Below, piece after piece: positions 7,694-17,035 of a stretch of DNA of 64,000 nucleotides. Numbering within the stretch: position 1 is the first letter of the stretch; every line of letters starts with the position of its first letter. The position numbers and the translations under genes are program-made. The stretch lies in contig NZ_VWXL01000058.1 of NCBI RefSeq assembly GCF_009746625.1, forward strand, positions 62,001 through 126,000, written 5' to 3'. Below the pieces are notes generated by a model. The model had not been told where the DNA came from, made no database searches, and saw nothing but the letters and a program-made list of their open reading frames with translations. The stretch comes from Caproicibacter fermentans (GTDB lineage Bacteria; Bacillota; Clostridia; Oscillospirales; Acutalibacteraceae).

Positions 7694-8659
7694 ATGAGTT
7701 TTACAATCACAGGAACCGGAAGCTGCCTTCCAGTTTTGTCCGTTCATAACAACGACTTCGTCGGCATTGTGGAAACGAGCGATGAATGGATATCTACCCG
7801 AACGGGAATCAGAAGGCGCCGTTTTTTAAAAGAAGAGAGTCTTCGCCAAATTGCTGCGGGGGCGGCGCGCAGGGCTTTGGAAGATTCGGGCACGGATGCC
7901 GCCAAGCTCGACCTGATTCTCTGCGCCACGGTTCAGGGAGAGGACGTATCGCCGTCCCTTGCCTGCTTGCTTCAGGAGGATCTTGGGGCCGAATGTCCGG
8001 CGTTTGACATGAATGCGGGCTGCACGGGGTTCCTTTATGCTCTGGATACCGCCGCGGCTTATTTTCGGGCCGGGATGGCGGAGCACATTCTGATTGTCTG
8101 CGCGGAACAGCTCTCCCGTTTTCTGGACTGGAAAGACAGAAGCACATGCGTTCTGTTCGGCGACGGGGCCGGGGCGGTGGTCCTTTCAAAAGGCGATTCG
8201 CTTCTGGCGGTTCAGACCGGAGCCCGGGGGCAGCGGGAAAATCTGAATATTTCGGGCGTGTGTGCCTCGGGGCCGTTCTGGGATGAAGCGGACGCCAGGG
8301 GGAGTTTTATCCATATGAACGGGCGTGAAATATTTAAATTTGCCGTTACAACCGTTCAGAATGAAATTGAAACGGTTGCCCGGAAGGCTGGAATCGCTGT
8401 GGACGATGTGGACTATTTCCTGCTGCACCAGGCGAACGGCCGGATTATTGAGTCCGCGAGGACACGGCTGCATCAGCCGGAGGAGAAATTTCCGGTTAAT
8501 TACGCGGAATGTGGGAACACCTCCTCGGCAAGTATCCCTGTTTTACTGGACGAACTGAACCGAAACCGGCGCCTCAAAAGGGGAGACACTCTGCTTTTTT
8601 GTGCGTTCGGAGCCGGACTGACCTGGGGCTCCTGCGTCATCCGCTGGAACAAAGACTGA
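7694..8659 (+). CDS. fabH: Beta-ketoacyl-ACP synthase III
   Basis: A 321-residue initiating condensing enzyme that joins acetyl-CoA or branched acyl-CoA with malonyl-ACP. The Cys-His-Asn triad is intact: Cys110 in DMNAGCTGF, His245 in LLHQANGR and Asn275 in ECGNTSSAS. The N-terminal DEWISTRTGIR is the usual FabH signature. Length is normal. The start follows the upstream stop directly. As the first enzyme of the operon it sets primer choice; substrate preference cannot be read from the sequence. Confidence 0.95.
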   Translation: MSFTITGTGSCLPVLSVHNNDFVGIVETSDEWISTRTGIRRRRFLKEESLRQIAAGAARRALEDSGTDAAKLDLILCATVQGEDVSPSLACLLQEDLGAECPAFDMNAGCTGFLYALDTAAAYFRAGMAEHILIVCAEQLSRFLDWKDRSTCVLFGDGAGAVVLSKGDSLLAVQTGARGQRENLNISGVCASGPFWDEADARGSFIHMNGREIFKFAVTTVQNEIETVARKAGIAVDDVDYFLLHQANGRIIESARTRLHQPEEKFPVNYAECGNTSSASIPVLLDELNRNRRLKRGDTLLFCAFGAGLTWGSCVIRWNKD

Positions 8660-8686
8660 CCGTAAATTGATTGGAGGAAATTTATC

Positions 8687-8908
8687 ATGGTATTTGAGAA
8701 AGTTGCAAAGATTCTGGCCGAACACAAGGAAATCGAGGTTTCGGAAATTCATCCGGAAAGCACGCTGGAAGAACTTGGGCTCGACTCGCTGGATACGGTC
8801 GATCTGATTATGCAGTTTGAGGACGAGTTTAATGTCTCTCTTGAAATGGACGAAAAGATCAAAACAGTCGGCGATATTGTGAAATTGATTGAAGACAATA
8901 TGGAGTAA
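8687..8908 (+). CDS. acpP: Acyl carrier protein
   Basis: A 73-residue acidic helical protein with the phosphopantetheine attachment site at Ser34 in LGLDSLDTVDL. It carries growing acyl chains between the enzymes encoded around it. GGAGG lies 8 bases before the ATG. The strong ribosome site fits the high level of ACP that cells need. Confidence 0.95.
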   Translation: MVFEKVAKILAEHKEIEVSEIHPESTLEELGLDSLDTVDLIMQFEDEFNVSLEMDEKIKTVGDIVKLIEDNME

Positions 8909-8912
8909 CGCC

Positions 8913-9860
8913 ATGATACACACACCGCTTTGCGACCTTTTAGGAATCCGATATCCCATTCTTCAGGGAGGCATGGCGTGGATTGCCGACGCATCACTGG
9001 CTTCGGCGGTTTCGAATGCCGGCGGGCTTGGAATCATTTCCGCCATGAACGCGGATGATGAATGGTTAAGAACAGAAATCCGAAAAGCAAGGGGAATGAC
9101 AGACCGTCCGTTCGGGGTCAACATTATGCTGAGAAGCCCGTTTGTGGAAAAAGTCGCCCGTGTTGTGGCGGAAGAGCGAATTCCCGTTGTGACAACGGGC
9201 GCGGGGGACCCGACCCGTTATATGGAGCAGTGGGGAAAAGCCGGGATCCGCGTTTTGCCGGTTGTCGCCTCCGTTGCTGTCGCGCGGCATGTGGAACGTG
9301 CCGGAGCCGCGGCGGTTATCGCGGAAGGCGGAGAGTCCGGGGGACACGTCGGGGACCTGACCACGATGGTTCTGGTGCCTCAAATTTGCGATTCGGTCGG
9401 GATCCCGGTGATTGCCGCGGGCGGAATCGCCGACGGCCGGGGAATCGCGGCTTCGTTTATGCTCGGCGCGGTCGGTGTGCAGGTTGGAACCCGTTTCCTG
9501 ACCGCCCGTGAATGCACCGTTCATCAAAATTATAAAAACAGAATTCTGAAAGCAAAGGATATCAGCACCGTTACCACCGGAAAACGGCTCGGCCATCCGG
9601 TCCGGTGTTTGAAAAACGCATTTTCCCGCGATTTTCTCGCGAAGGAATACGATCCGTCGGTTGACAACGAAGAACTGGAAGCGTTGGGTGTCGGCGCTTT
9701 GCGTCTTGCCGCCCGCGAGGGGGACGAGAAAAAGGGCTGCTTTATGGCGGGTCAGGTCGCGGCTCTGGTGACAAAGGAACAGCCGTCGGATGAGATCATT
9801 ACGGAAATGTTTACTCAGGCGGAGCAAATCCTGAGCGGAGGGACAAAATGGGTTGGATAG
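8913..9860 (+). CDS. fabK: Enoyl-ACP reductase II (FMN-dependent)
   Basis: A 315-residue TIM-barrel flavoprotein that reduces the trans-2-enoyl-ACP of each elongation cycle with NAD(P)H. It begins MIHTPLCDLLGIRYPILQGG, the usual FabK opening. FMN-contacting segments VVTTGAGDP, VIAEGGESGGH, VIAAGGIADG and GVQVGTRFL are all present. I start it at 8913, four bases after the acpP stop. An earlier in-frame ATG at 8889 lies inside acpP. The 3' end overlaps fabD by 13 bases. No fabI is seen in the window. Confidence 0.92.
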   Translation: MIHTPLCDLLGIRYPILQGGMAWIADASLASAVSNAGGLGIISAMNADDEWLRTEIRKARGMTDRPFGVNIMLRSPFVEKVARVVAEERIPVVTTGAGDPTRYMEQWGKAGIRVLPVVASVAVARHVERAGAAAVIAEGGESGGHVGDLTTMVLVPQICDSVGIPVIAAGGIADGRGIAASFMLGAVGVQVGTRFLTARECTVHQNYKNRILKAKDISTVTTGKRLGHPVRCLKNAFSRDFLAKEYDPSVDNEELEALGVGALRLAAREGDEKKGCFMAGQVAALVTKEQPSDEIITEMFTQAEQILSGGTKWVG

Positions 9861-10771
9861 CAGTTGTCTTTGCCGGTCAGGGAGCACAGCACACCGGAAT
9901 GGGAAAAGAGCTTTACGATGCTTCTCCGGCGGCCAGGTCGGTGTTTAAAATGGCGGAGCGCATTCGGCCCGGTACCCTGCGCCAGTGTTTTGACGGCACC
10001 AAGAGGGAACTTTCCGAAACCGTAAACACACAGCCATGCGTTTTTGCAGTTGACCTTGCCTGTGCCGCTGCTCTGCGCGAAGCCGGTGTTAAAGCAAACG
10101 GAGCGGCAGGCTTCTCTTTGGGAGAAATTGCCGGCCTTGCCTTTACCGGCATTCTGTCCGAAGAGGACGCGTTCCGCCTCGTCTGCCGAAGGGCGGAGCT
10201 TATGGAGCAATGCTCCCGGAACAGGCCCGGTTCCATGGCTGCTGTTTTGGGGTTGGAAAATGAGAAGGCGGAAGATGTCTGCAAGAAAGCCGGCGTCTGG
10301 CCGGTGAACTACAACTGTCCCGGCCAGTTGGTAGCCGCAGGGGGAACGGATGCAATTTCGGTACTTCCGGGATTTTCTGCCGAAGCGGGCGGCAAGGCGG
10401 TTCGCCTTGCCGTTTCGGGGGCGTTCCATTCCCCGCTGATGTCCGATGCGTCGGAAGGGCTTGCAAAGGAGCTCGCACAATATACTCTGCGAACATCCGA
10501 GATACCGCTCTATTCCAATGTTACGGCGCGGCCTTACGGAACCGGTGAGGCGGAATTGATTGCCCGACAGGCAAAAAGTCCGGTGCTTTGGCAGAAGACC
10601 ATAGAAAACATGATCTCAGACGGGTTTGATCTTTTTATTGAGGCCGGACCGGGCACCACGCTTTGCGGGCTGATTCACAGAATTTCGACGAAGGTTGCTG
10701 CGTTCGGCGTGGAAAATCCTGATAGCCTTGAAGAGGCGGTGCGGATGATATCGGAGGGGAAACATGCTTAA
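9848..10771 (+). CDS. fabD: Malonyl-CoA:ACP transacylase
   Basis: A 307-residue transacylase that moves malonyl groups from CoA to ACP. It opens with the FAGQGAQ motif. The nucleophile is Ser90, but its elbow reads GFSLGE instead of the usual GHSLGE, so the histidine next to the nucleophile is phenylalanine. The general-base histidine is present as His194 in SGAFHSPLM. The 5' end overlaps fabK by 13 bases and the 3' end overlaps fabG by 8, indicating translational coupling. Confidence 0.92.
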   Translation: MGWIAVVFAGQGAQHTGMGKELYDASPAARSVFKMAERIRPGTLRQCFDGTKRELSETVNTQPCVFAVDLACAAALREAGVKANGAAGFSLGEIAGLAFTGILSEEDAFRLVCRRAELMEQCSRNRPGSMAAVLGLENEKAEDVCKKAGVWPVNYNCPGQLVAAGGTDAISVLPGFSAEAGGKAVRLAVSGAFHSPLMSDASEGLAKELAQYTLRTSEIPLYSNVTARPYGTGEAELIARQAKSPVLWQKTIENMISDGFDLFIEAGPGTTLCGLIHRISTKVAAFGVENPDSLEEAVRMISEGKHA

Positions 10772-11504
10772 GGACAAAACGGCGGTGATTACCGGTGCTT
10801 CCCGTGGAATCGGGAAAGAAATCGCTCTGAAATTCGCGGGCGAGGGCGCGGACATTGCCGCGATCTATTCCGGAAACCGTAACGCCGCGGAAGAGCTCTG
10901 CGCACAGATTCGGGCGCTTGGCAGAAAAGCGTCTTCCTATCGCTGTGACGTTTCCAATTCCGAAGATGTGAAAGAGACGGTCAAGCAGATCAAAACTGAT
11001 TTTAACGGATTTGACATTCTGGTCAATAACGCCGGAATCACGATCGACCGGCTGCTTCCTCAAATGAAGGAAGAAGAATTTGAACGGGTGCTGAATGTGA
11101 ATTTAAAAGGCGCTTTTCACATGATTCGGCAGACGTATATGATTTTCGCCAGAAAGCGCGGAGGGAAAATCATCAATATCGCGTCGGTTTCCGGATTAAC
11201 CGGAGCCGTGGGACAGGCAAATTACTCCTCCGCCAAGGCCGGCCTGATCGGTCTGACCAAATCGGTCGCAAGAGAACTTGCGGGGCGGAACGTGACCTGC
11301 AACGCAATAGCGCCCGGCCTGATTGATACCGCGATGACGCGGGAGATGAATCAGGAGGCAAGAGAGAAGATTCTGGAATCCATCCCGATGAAACGAATGG
11401 GTCAGGCGGGAGATGTTGCCAATCTTGCGCTTTTTCTTGCTTCCGACCTTTCCGGTTATATTACCGGTGAAGTGATTCGGGTGGACGGCGGCCTTTGTAT
11501 GTAA
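10764..11504 (+). CDS. fabG: 3-oxoacyl-ACP reductase
   Basis: A 246-residue short-chain dehydrogenase that reduces 3-oxoacyl-ACP with NADPH. The cofactor loop GASRGIG is at residues 11-17 and NNAG at 88-91. The catalytic set is Ser near 141, Tyr154 and Lys158 in YSSAK. The C-terminal ITGEVIRVDGG is typical. It overlaps fabD by 8 bases, and the next gene begins 23 bases after its stop. Confidence 0.95.
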   Translation: MLKDKTAVITGASRGIGKEIALKFAGEGADIAAIYSGNRNAAEELCAQIRALGRKASSYRCDVSNSEDVKETVKQIKTDFNGFDILVNNAGITIDRLLPQMKEEEFERVLNVNLKGAFHMIRQTYMIFARKRGGKIINIASVSGLTGAVGQANYSSAKAGLIGLTKSVARELAGRNVTCNAIAPGLIDTAMTREMNQEAREKILESIPMKRMGQAGDVANLALFLASDLSGYITGEVIRVDGGLCM

Positions 11505-11527
11505 GGCAGGCCGGGAAAGGAGCATTC

Positions 11528-12622
11528 ATGGCGAAATGGACGGGAGCCGACTTTCATATCGGTGAACTGAAAATACAAGCGCCTGTGGTCCAGGGCGGCA
11601 TGGGGATCGGAATTTCCATGAATGGACTCGCTTCCGCGGTTGCGAACGAGGGCGGCATCGGAGTGCTTTCGGCGGCCGGTGTCGGTGTTCTGGGCGGAGG
11701 CAGCGGGAAACTCTGCGAGGACCGAGCGGGGCTCCGGGCGGAAATTGCGAAGGCGCGTTCCCTGACAAAGGGCGTTCTGGGCGTCAATATCATGGTTGCG
11801 CTGACCAATTTCGAAGAGATGGCGCGCACGGCAATGGAAGAAAAAATCGATGTGATTTTTGCAGGGGCCGGCTTGCCTTTGCGCCTTCCGGCTTTTCGCC
11901 CGGAGGGATGCAAAACCAAGCTGGTGCCGATCGTTTCTTCCGCCCGGGCGGCGGACCAGATTGCCAGATGGTGGCTAAAACGCTATCGGTATATTCCGGA
12001 CGCTTTTGTGGTGGAAGGCCCGAAAGCGGGCGGTCATTTAGGCTTTCATCCGGAGCAGATCGATGATCCGGACTATCGCCTGGAAAAGATCATTCCCAAG
12101 GTTGTCGCGGCCGTGCGGCCTTATGAACAGACCGCGGGCCGAAACATTCCGGTCATTGCCGCCGGCGGGATTTTTACCGGCGAGGATATTTACCGCTTTC
12201 TGCAGCTTGGCGCGTCCGCGGTGCAGATGGCGACCAGGTTTGTCGTGACCGAGGAATGCGACGCGGACATCCGTTTCAAGCAGGCTTTTGTCGATTGCCG
12301 GGACGAGGACATTGAAATTATTAAAAGTCCGGTTGGAATGCCCGGAAGGGCAATTCGCAATGACTTTTTGAAAAGTGCCGCGGAAGGCGGAAAAAAACCG
12401 AAAAACTGTCCTTACCACTGCATTACCTCCTGCCGTCAGGAAAAGGGGGCTTATTGCATTACCGCCGCTTTGGTCAACGCGTGCAGGGGAAACCTTGAAA
12501 ACGGATTTGTGTTTATCGGGGCAAATGGGGGCAGAGTCCGCGAAATTACAACGGTGCACAAGCTGATGGAAGAGCTGGCCTGTCAATACCGGGAAACGGT
12601 TGTTCACAATCAGGTCACCTGA
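11528..12622 (+). CDS. NAD(P)H-dependent flavin oxidoreductase (nitronate monooxygenase family)
   Basis: A 364-residue FMN TIM-barrel protein. The ATG at 11528 has AAAGGAG at the right distance, and 11 earlier in-frame codons overlap the fabG end. It shares the fold of FabK: VVQGGMGIG, FAGAGLP, VEGPKAGGHLG, IAAGGIFTG and AVQMATRFV. The C-terminal section has a cysteine-rich stretch (CPYHCITSC, then YCI) that FabK lacks and that I recall from a clostridial subgroup. Its place inside the fab operon suggests a role in lipid synthesis or removal of toxic nitronates or stray enoyl products. The reaction is not known from the sequence. Confidence 0.82.
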   Translation: MAKWTGADFHIGELKIQAPVVQGGMGIGISMNGLASAVANEGGIGVLSAAGVGVLGGGSGKLCEDRAGLRAEIAKARSLTKGVLGVNIMVALTNFEEMARTAMEEKIDVIFAGAGLPLRLPAFRPEGCKTKLVPIVSSARAADQIARWWLKRYRYIPDAFVVEGPKAGGHLGFHPEQIDDPDYRLEKIIPKVVAAVRPYEQTAGRNIPVIAAGGIFTGEDIYRFLQLGASAVQMATRFVVTEECDADIRFKQAFVDCRDEDIEIIKSPVGMPGRAIRNDFLKSAAEGGKKPKNCPYHCITSCRQEKGAYCITAALVNACRGNLENGFVFIGANGGRVREITTVHKLMEELACQYRETVVHNQVT

Positions 12623-12664
12623 ATCGAGAAAAATACACTGTTTGCCGAAAAAAGGAGTCTGAAG

Positions 12665-13906
12665 ATGAGAAGAGTAGCCGTAACGGGACTCGGCGTGGTT
12701 TCCCCGGTCGGAAACCGTGTGGAGGATTTCTGGAACAGCCTGACGGCCGGAACTTGCGGCGTCGGGTTTATCACGAAATTTGACGCGTCCGATTATAAAG
12801 TGAAAATTGCCGCGGAGGTAAAGAACTTTGACCCCCTGTGCTGTATGGAAAAAAGCGATATCCGAAAGACGGACCTGTTTTCGCAGTTTGCTCTTTCCGC
12901 GGCGGATCAGGCTATGCAAGACAGCGGTTTGACCGGGGTTGATCCTCGCCGCCTCGGCGTTTATGTAGGCTCCGGAATCGGCGGCATCCACACGATTGTG
13001 GAAGAGACGGAAAAGCTTTTAAACAGGGGGCCTTCACGCATTTCCCCGTATTTCATTCCAAAGATGATCGGCAATATGGCGGCGGGAAATATTGCCATCC
13101 GCTATAACGCGCAGGGACCGTGCCTCCCTGTTGTTACGGCGTGCGCGACTTCATCCCATACGGTTGGAGAGGCTTTCCGTGCGATTCAATACGGTTACGC
13201 GGATGCGATTCTCGCCGGCGGAGCCGAAGCTTCGGTCGTCCCGCTTGCGGTTGCCGGATTCATCAACTGCATGGCCCTTTCCACGAAAAATGATCCGCTC
13301 AACAGCTCTATCCCATTCGACAAAAGAAGGGACGGTTTTGTCATCGGCGAAGGGGCGGGAATCCTGGTTCTGGAAGAGTATGAACACGCGGTGTCGCGCG
13401 GTGCGAAAATATATGCGGAAATTACCGGCTATGGCAACACCTGCGACGCATACCATCCGACCGCGCCGCATCCGGAGGCGCGGGGCGGCACGGAAGCGAT
13501 CCGCCTTGCCGCGGAAGAATCCGGGATCGGTGAAAAAGATGTTCTCTATATTAACGCACACGGAACCGGGACGCCCCTCAATGACAAGATCGAAACGCTT
13601 GCCATTAAAAAGGCGCTTCCGGAGCTTGCGGAAAAGGCTTATGTCAGTTCCACAAAATCGATGACAGGACATATGCTGGGAGCGGCCGGTGCGGTCGAGG
13701 CTGTAGCGTCCGTACTGGCCCTTTCCACCGGAACGATTCCGCCGACCATTGGGTATCGTGAGCCCGACCCGGACTGCGATTTGAACTGCGTGCCCAATCA
13801 GGCGGTAAAGGCGCGGCCGACTTCCGCACTTTCCGTGTCTCTTGGATTCGGCGGTCATAACGCCTGCCTTGCATTTCGAAAAGGAATGGAGTTGAATCCG
13901 TCATGA
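12665..13906 (+). CDS. fabF: Beta-ketoacyl-ACP synthase II
   Basis: A 413-residue elongating condensing enzyme. The triad is Cys160 in VTACATSSH, His299 in [11 protein letters not shown] and His336 in [11 protein letters not shown]. It opens with [15 protein letters not shown]. Length is normal. The stop overlaps the accB start in an ATGA at 13903-13906. AAAGGAG precedes the ATG. No fabB is present, so FabF probably does all chain elongation in this cell. Confidence 0.95.
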   Translation: MRRVAVTGLGVVSPVGNRVEDFWNSLTAGTCGVGFITKFDASDYKVKIAAEVKNFDPLCCMEKSDIRKTDLFSQFALSAADQAMQDSGLTGVDPRRLGVYVGSGIGGIHTIVEETEKLLNRGPSRISPYFIPKMIGNMAAGNIAIRYNAQGPCLPVVTACATSSHTVGEAFRAIQYGYADAILAGGAEASVVPLAVAGFINCMALSTKNDPLNSSIPFDKRRDGFVIGEGAGILVLEEYEHAVSRGAKIYAEITGYGNTCDAYHPTAPHPEARGGTEAIRLAAEESGIGEKDVLYINAHGTGTPLNDKIETLAIKKALPELAEKAYVSSTKSMTGHMLGAAGAVEAVASVLALSTGTIPPTIGYREPDPDCDLNCVPNQAVKARPTSALSVSLGFGGHNACLAFRKGMELNPS

Positions 13907-14337
13907 TGGATTTGGAACAGGTTCGCGCACTGGCTCAGATACTGCGAGAAAATGATCTGAGCGTTCTGGAGCTCAGCTGCGGAGAGGACAAAGTCAAATT
14001 GGAACGGCAGTCCGCCGTGCCCGCAATTCCTGCCGCGCCAGCAAACTCCGCGGCACAGATTCCGCCCGCGGCGGAATCGGCGGCGACCGGCGCGGCGCAG
14101 AATTACCGCGAAATCAAGTCGCCGATGGTCGGCGTGTTTTACGCCGCGCCGTCTCCGGACTCTGAACCCTTTGTAAAAGCGGGCAGCCGTGTAAAAAAAG
14201 GCGATGTTCTTTGTGTGATCGAAGCAATGAAGCTGATGAACGAGGTCAACGCCGAGCAGGAAGGAACAATTCAGGAAGTCTGCGTGGAAAACGGTCAGGT
14301 CGTCGAGTATGGGCAGACTCTTTTTAAAATCGTGTAA
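13903..14337 (+). CDS. accB: Biotin carboxyl carrier protein of acetyl-CoA carboxylase
   Basis: A 144-residue protein. Residues about 1-35 are the conserved N-terminal region ([18 protein letters not shown]), residues 36-67 are an alanine/proline-rich flexible linker, and the biotinyl domain follows with Lys110 in [10 protein letters not shown] as the biotin site. It carries the carboxyl group between AccC and the AccDA transferase. It starts inside the fabF stop codon. Confidence 0.95.
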   Translation: MMDLEQVRALAQILRENDLSVLELSCGEDKVKLERQSAVPAIPAAPANSAAQIPPAAESAATGAAQNYREIKSPMVGVFYAAPSPDSEPFVKAGSRVKKGDVLCVIEAMKLMNEVNAEQEGTIQEVCVENGQVVEYGQTLFKIV

Positions 14338-14400
14338 ACCGGCGGAAACAGATCGTTCCCGCTGATAAAATAGAGCCGCAAAGGCGGAACGGAGGAGCCT

Positions 14401-14826
14401 ATGAATCGTGAAGAGCTGATGAAAATAATGCCCCACAGGCCGCCGATGCTTCTGATTGACGAAGCGAAAAAGGGTGCGGATGGAAAAGCGCACGGAGTTT
14501 ATACGGTGCGGGGCGACGAGTGGTTTTTGCGGGGACATTTTCCGGGGATGCCGATCGTCCCCGGAGTGATTCAATGCGAAATGCTGGCGCAGACCTGCTG
14601 TGTTTTGATAGGTGACGGGCAAAAGGGCAAAACTCCGATGTTTGTGGGAATTGATAAGGTTCGTTTCCGTGGGAATATTCTTCCCGGCGACCGAATTGAA
14701 ATTGTTTGTGAAATATTGAAAACCAAAGGCCCGTTCTATTTTGCAAAGGGGTCCGGAACTGTGAACGGAAAGCTCTGTGTCAGCGGAGAATTTTCGTTTG
14801 CTCTGGTTCAGACGGGGGGCGAATAG
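14401..14826 (+). CDS. fabZ: 3-hydroxyacyl-ACP dehydratase
   Basis: A 141-residue hot-dog-fold dehydratase that makes trans-2-enoyl-ACP. Catalytic residues His46 in GHFPGMPIVPG and Glu60 in QCEMLAQ are present. The N-terminal MPHRPPMLLID is the family signature. GGAGG precedes the ATG. The accB-fabZ-accC order is characteristic of Firmicute fab operons. Confidence 0.95.
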   Translation: MNREELMKIMPHRPPMLLIDEAKKGADGKAHGVYTVRGDEWFLRGHFPGMPIVPGVIQCEMLAQTCCVLIGDGQKGKTPMFVGIDKVRFRGNILPGDRIEIVCEILKTKGPFYFAKGSGTVNGKLCVSGEFSFALVQTGGE

Positions 14827-14828
14827 GC

Positions 14829-16169
14829 TTGTTTTCAAAAATATTAATTGCCAACCGCGGGGAAATTGCCGTACGGGTGATACGAGCCTGCCGGGAAATG
14901 GGAATCTCGACGGTTGCGGTTTATTCGGAGGCGGACCGGGACGCTTTGCACGTCAGTCTGGCGGATGAATGCTACTGCATCGGTCCGGCAAGAGCGAAGG
15001 ACAGCTATCTGAACATGAGTGCCGTCTTGTCGGCCGCGGCCGCAAGCGGCGCCCAGGCCATCCATCCCGGGTACGGGCTCTTGTCGGAAAATGCGGAATT
15101 TGCCCGTCTTTGCGAACAATGCGGGATTACATTTATCGGCCCTTCCCCCGAAGTCCTATTCAGAATGGGGGATAAGGACGAAGCAAAACGAACGATGAAA
15201 GCCGCGTCCGTTCCTGTGATTCCGGGTTCCGGTCTTGTGGAAAATCCGGAAGAGGCGAAACGGACCGCGGCTGAAATCGGGTACCCTCTGCTGATAAAAG
15301 CCCGCGCCGGCGGCGGAGGGCGCGGCATCAGACTGATTCAAAAGGAAGAAGAGTTTGACCGCGCGTTTTCCCAAGCGTCCGAGGAAGCCGCGAGCGCATT
15401 CGGCGACGGGGGAATGTACCTGGAAAAATACATGACCGGAGTCAAACATGTTGAAATGCAGGTGCTGTGCGATACATTCGGGAATATAATCTGCCTGGGC
15501 GAGCGGGACTGCTCCATGCAGAGGAAAAACCAGAAAATACTGGAGGAAAGTCCTTCGCCGGCCGTCTCAGGAAGCCAGAGGGAAAAGCTTTCTCAGCTGT
15601 GCGAGCGGGCAATGCGCGCGGTCGGCTACACCGGTGCGGGAACGGTTGAGTTCCTGATGGACCGGGACGGCCGTTTTTATTTTATGGAAATGAACACGCG
15701 CCTTCAGGTGGAGCATCCTGTGACAGAGATGGTAACCGGAATTGATCTGGTCAAATGGCAGATCCGCGTTGCCGCCGGCTTGCCTCTGGATTTTACCGCC
15801 GAAGAGGCTTCTTTGCGGGGGCATGCGATCGAATGCAGAATCAACGCGGAAAATCCAAAAGAAAATTTCCGGCCGGGCTGCGGCAAAGTTACGCTGCTGC
15901 ATATTCCGGGAGGACCTTCGGTTCGGTTTGACACGGCTTTGTATCCTGATTACTCCGTACCTCCTTTTTATGATTCTATGATCGGGAAACTGATTGTTCA
16001 CGCAAAAACACGGGAAGAGGCCATTCGCAAAATGCAGGCAGCCCTTTGCGAATTGGTCATAGAAGGCGTTGACCATAACGGAGAATTCCTGCTGGAACTG
16101 CTGCAGGAAGATGCTTTCCAGTCCGGCCGCTACACCACTTCCTATCTTGCCGAGCGGGGGAGCCTATGA
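14829..16169 (+). CDS. accC: Acetyl-CoA carboxylase, biotin carboxylase subunit
   Basis: A 446-residue ATP-grasp enzyme that carboxylates biotin on AccB. It starts at TTG 14829, two bases after the fabZ stop; the product begins MFSKILIANRGEIAVRV. The glycine-rich ATP loop (KARAGGGGRGIR) and the EMNTRLQVEHPVTE active-site segment are intact. Its stop overlaps the accD start in ATGA, so AccC and AccD are translationally coupled. Confidence 0.95.
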   Translation: MFSKILIANRGEIAVRVIRACREMGISTVAVYSEADRDALHVSLADECYCIGPARAKDSYLNMSAVLSAAAASGAQAIHPGYGLLSENAEFARLCEQCGITFIGPSPEVLFRMGDKDEAKRTMKAASVPVIPGSGLVENPEEAKRTAAEIGYPLLIKARAGGGGRGIRLIQKEEEFDRAFSQASEEAASAFGDGGMYLEKYMTGVKHVEMQVLCDTFGNIICLGERDCSMQRKNQKILEESPSPAVSGSQREKLSQLCERAMRAVGYTGAGTVEFLMDRDGRFYFMEMNTRLQVEHPVTEMVTGIDLVKWQIRVAAGLPLDFTAEEASLRGHAIECRINAENPKENFRPGCGKVTLLHIPGGPSVRFDTALYPDYSVPPFYDSMIGKLIVHAKTREEAIRKMQAALCELVIEGVDHNGEFLLELLQEDAFQSGRYTTSYLAERGSL

Positions 16170-17035
16170 TACGCAGAGGAATTTTCAAACATCCGAAGAA
16201 TGATCTGGAGGGAGAAATCAGAAGGGACCGGACTCCGGGCCCTTCTGTTCCGGAAGAGCTTTGTGTGACTTGCCCGACCTGCCGCAAAATGCTGTTTCGA
16301 GACGCGCTTGCAGAGAGCAGCTATGTTTGCCCGCACTGCGGCTGGCATTTTCGGATCAGCGCCAGGCGCAGGATTGAAATAACGGCGGATGAAGGTACGT
16401 TCCGGGAATTGAACACGAAAATCGTATCACGGAATATTCTGAGCTTTCCTGGATACGACGAAAAGCTGGAACAGGCAAGACGTTCGGAGTCCGGAAAGGA
16501 TGAAGTGGTTTGCGGAACCTGCCGGATCGGCGGATTTACCAGCTGCGTTTTTGCAATGGAGCCTTCTTTCATGATGGGAAGCATGGGAACCGCGGTCGGG
16601 GAGAAAATCACCCGGCTGTTCGAATATGCCGCGGAACATCGTTTGCCCGTTGTTGGCTTTACGGTCTCAGGAGGCGCGCGTATGCAGGAAGGTATCCTTT
16701 CTTTAATGCAGATGGCAAAAACAAGCGGCGCGGTTCGGCGGCACAGTGAAGCCGGGCTTCTTTATGTTGCGGTTCTGACCAACCCCACCACGGGCGGCGT
16801 GACCGCCAGCTTTGCGATGGAGGCGGATATTATTTTGGCAGAGCCCGGCGCGCTGATCGGCTTTGCGGGACCGCGGGTCATCGAACAGACGATCCGCCAG
16901 AAATTGCCGCCGGGCTTTCAGCGGGCGGAGTTTTTGCTGGAAAAGGGTTTTGTAGACCAGATTTCCAACAGAAAAACGCAAAAAAGATTGCTCACAAGAC
17001 TTCTGGAGTTTCACGCGGGAGGTGCGGACGAATGA
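16166..17035 (+). CDS. accD: Acetyl-CoA carboxylase carboxyltransferase beta subunit
   Basis: A 289-residue crotonase-fold subunit. A zinc ribbon is formed by Cys36, Cys39, Cys55 and Cys58 in the order CPTC ... CPHC. Downstream are the acyl-CoA binding segments VSGGARMQEG and NPTTGGVTASFAM. It works with AccA to move CO2 from biotin to acetyl-CoA. ATGA overlaps join it to both accC and accA. Confidence 0.95.
   Translation: MIRRGIFKHPKNDLEGEIRRDRTPGPSVPEELCVTCPTCRKMLFRDALAESSYVCPHCGWHFRISARRRIEITADEGTFRELNTKIVSRNILSFPGYDEKLEQARRSESGKDEVVCGTCRIGGFTSCVFAMEPSFMMGSMGTAVGEKITRLFEYAAEHRLPVVGFTVSGGARMQEGILSLMQMAKTSGAVRRHSEAGLLYVAVLTNPTTGGVTASFAMEADIILAEPGALIGFAGPRVIEQTIRQKLPPGFQRAEFLLEKGFVDQISNRKTQKRLLTRLLEFHAGGADE

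Noticed and set aside
9066-9887. 273-codon open frame on the minus strand across fabK
   Set aside because: It mirrors fabK, has no ribosome site or known motifs, and is basic and cysteine/histidine-rich as expected of an antisense shadow in GC-rich coding DNA.
12038-12991. 317-codon minus-strand frame across the flavin oxidoreductase/fabF junction
   Set aside because: It overlaps two well-supported genes and has no family resemblance or ribosome site.
13855-14838. 327-codon minus-strand frame across accB and fabZ
   Set aside because: It is opposite two unmistakable genes; long antisense frames here follow from codon bias.
5809-14838. Phage, integrase or genomic-island signatures
   Set aside because: The region holds ordinary housekeeping genes with consistent codon use; no integrase, att repeats or phage genes were seen.
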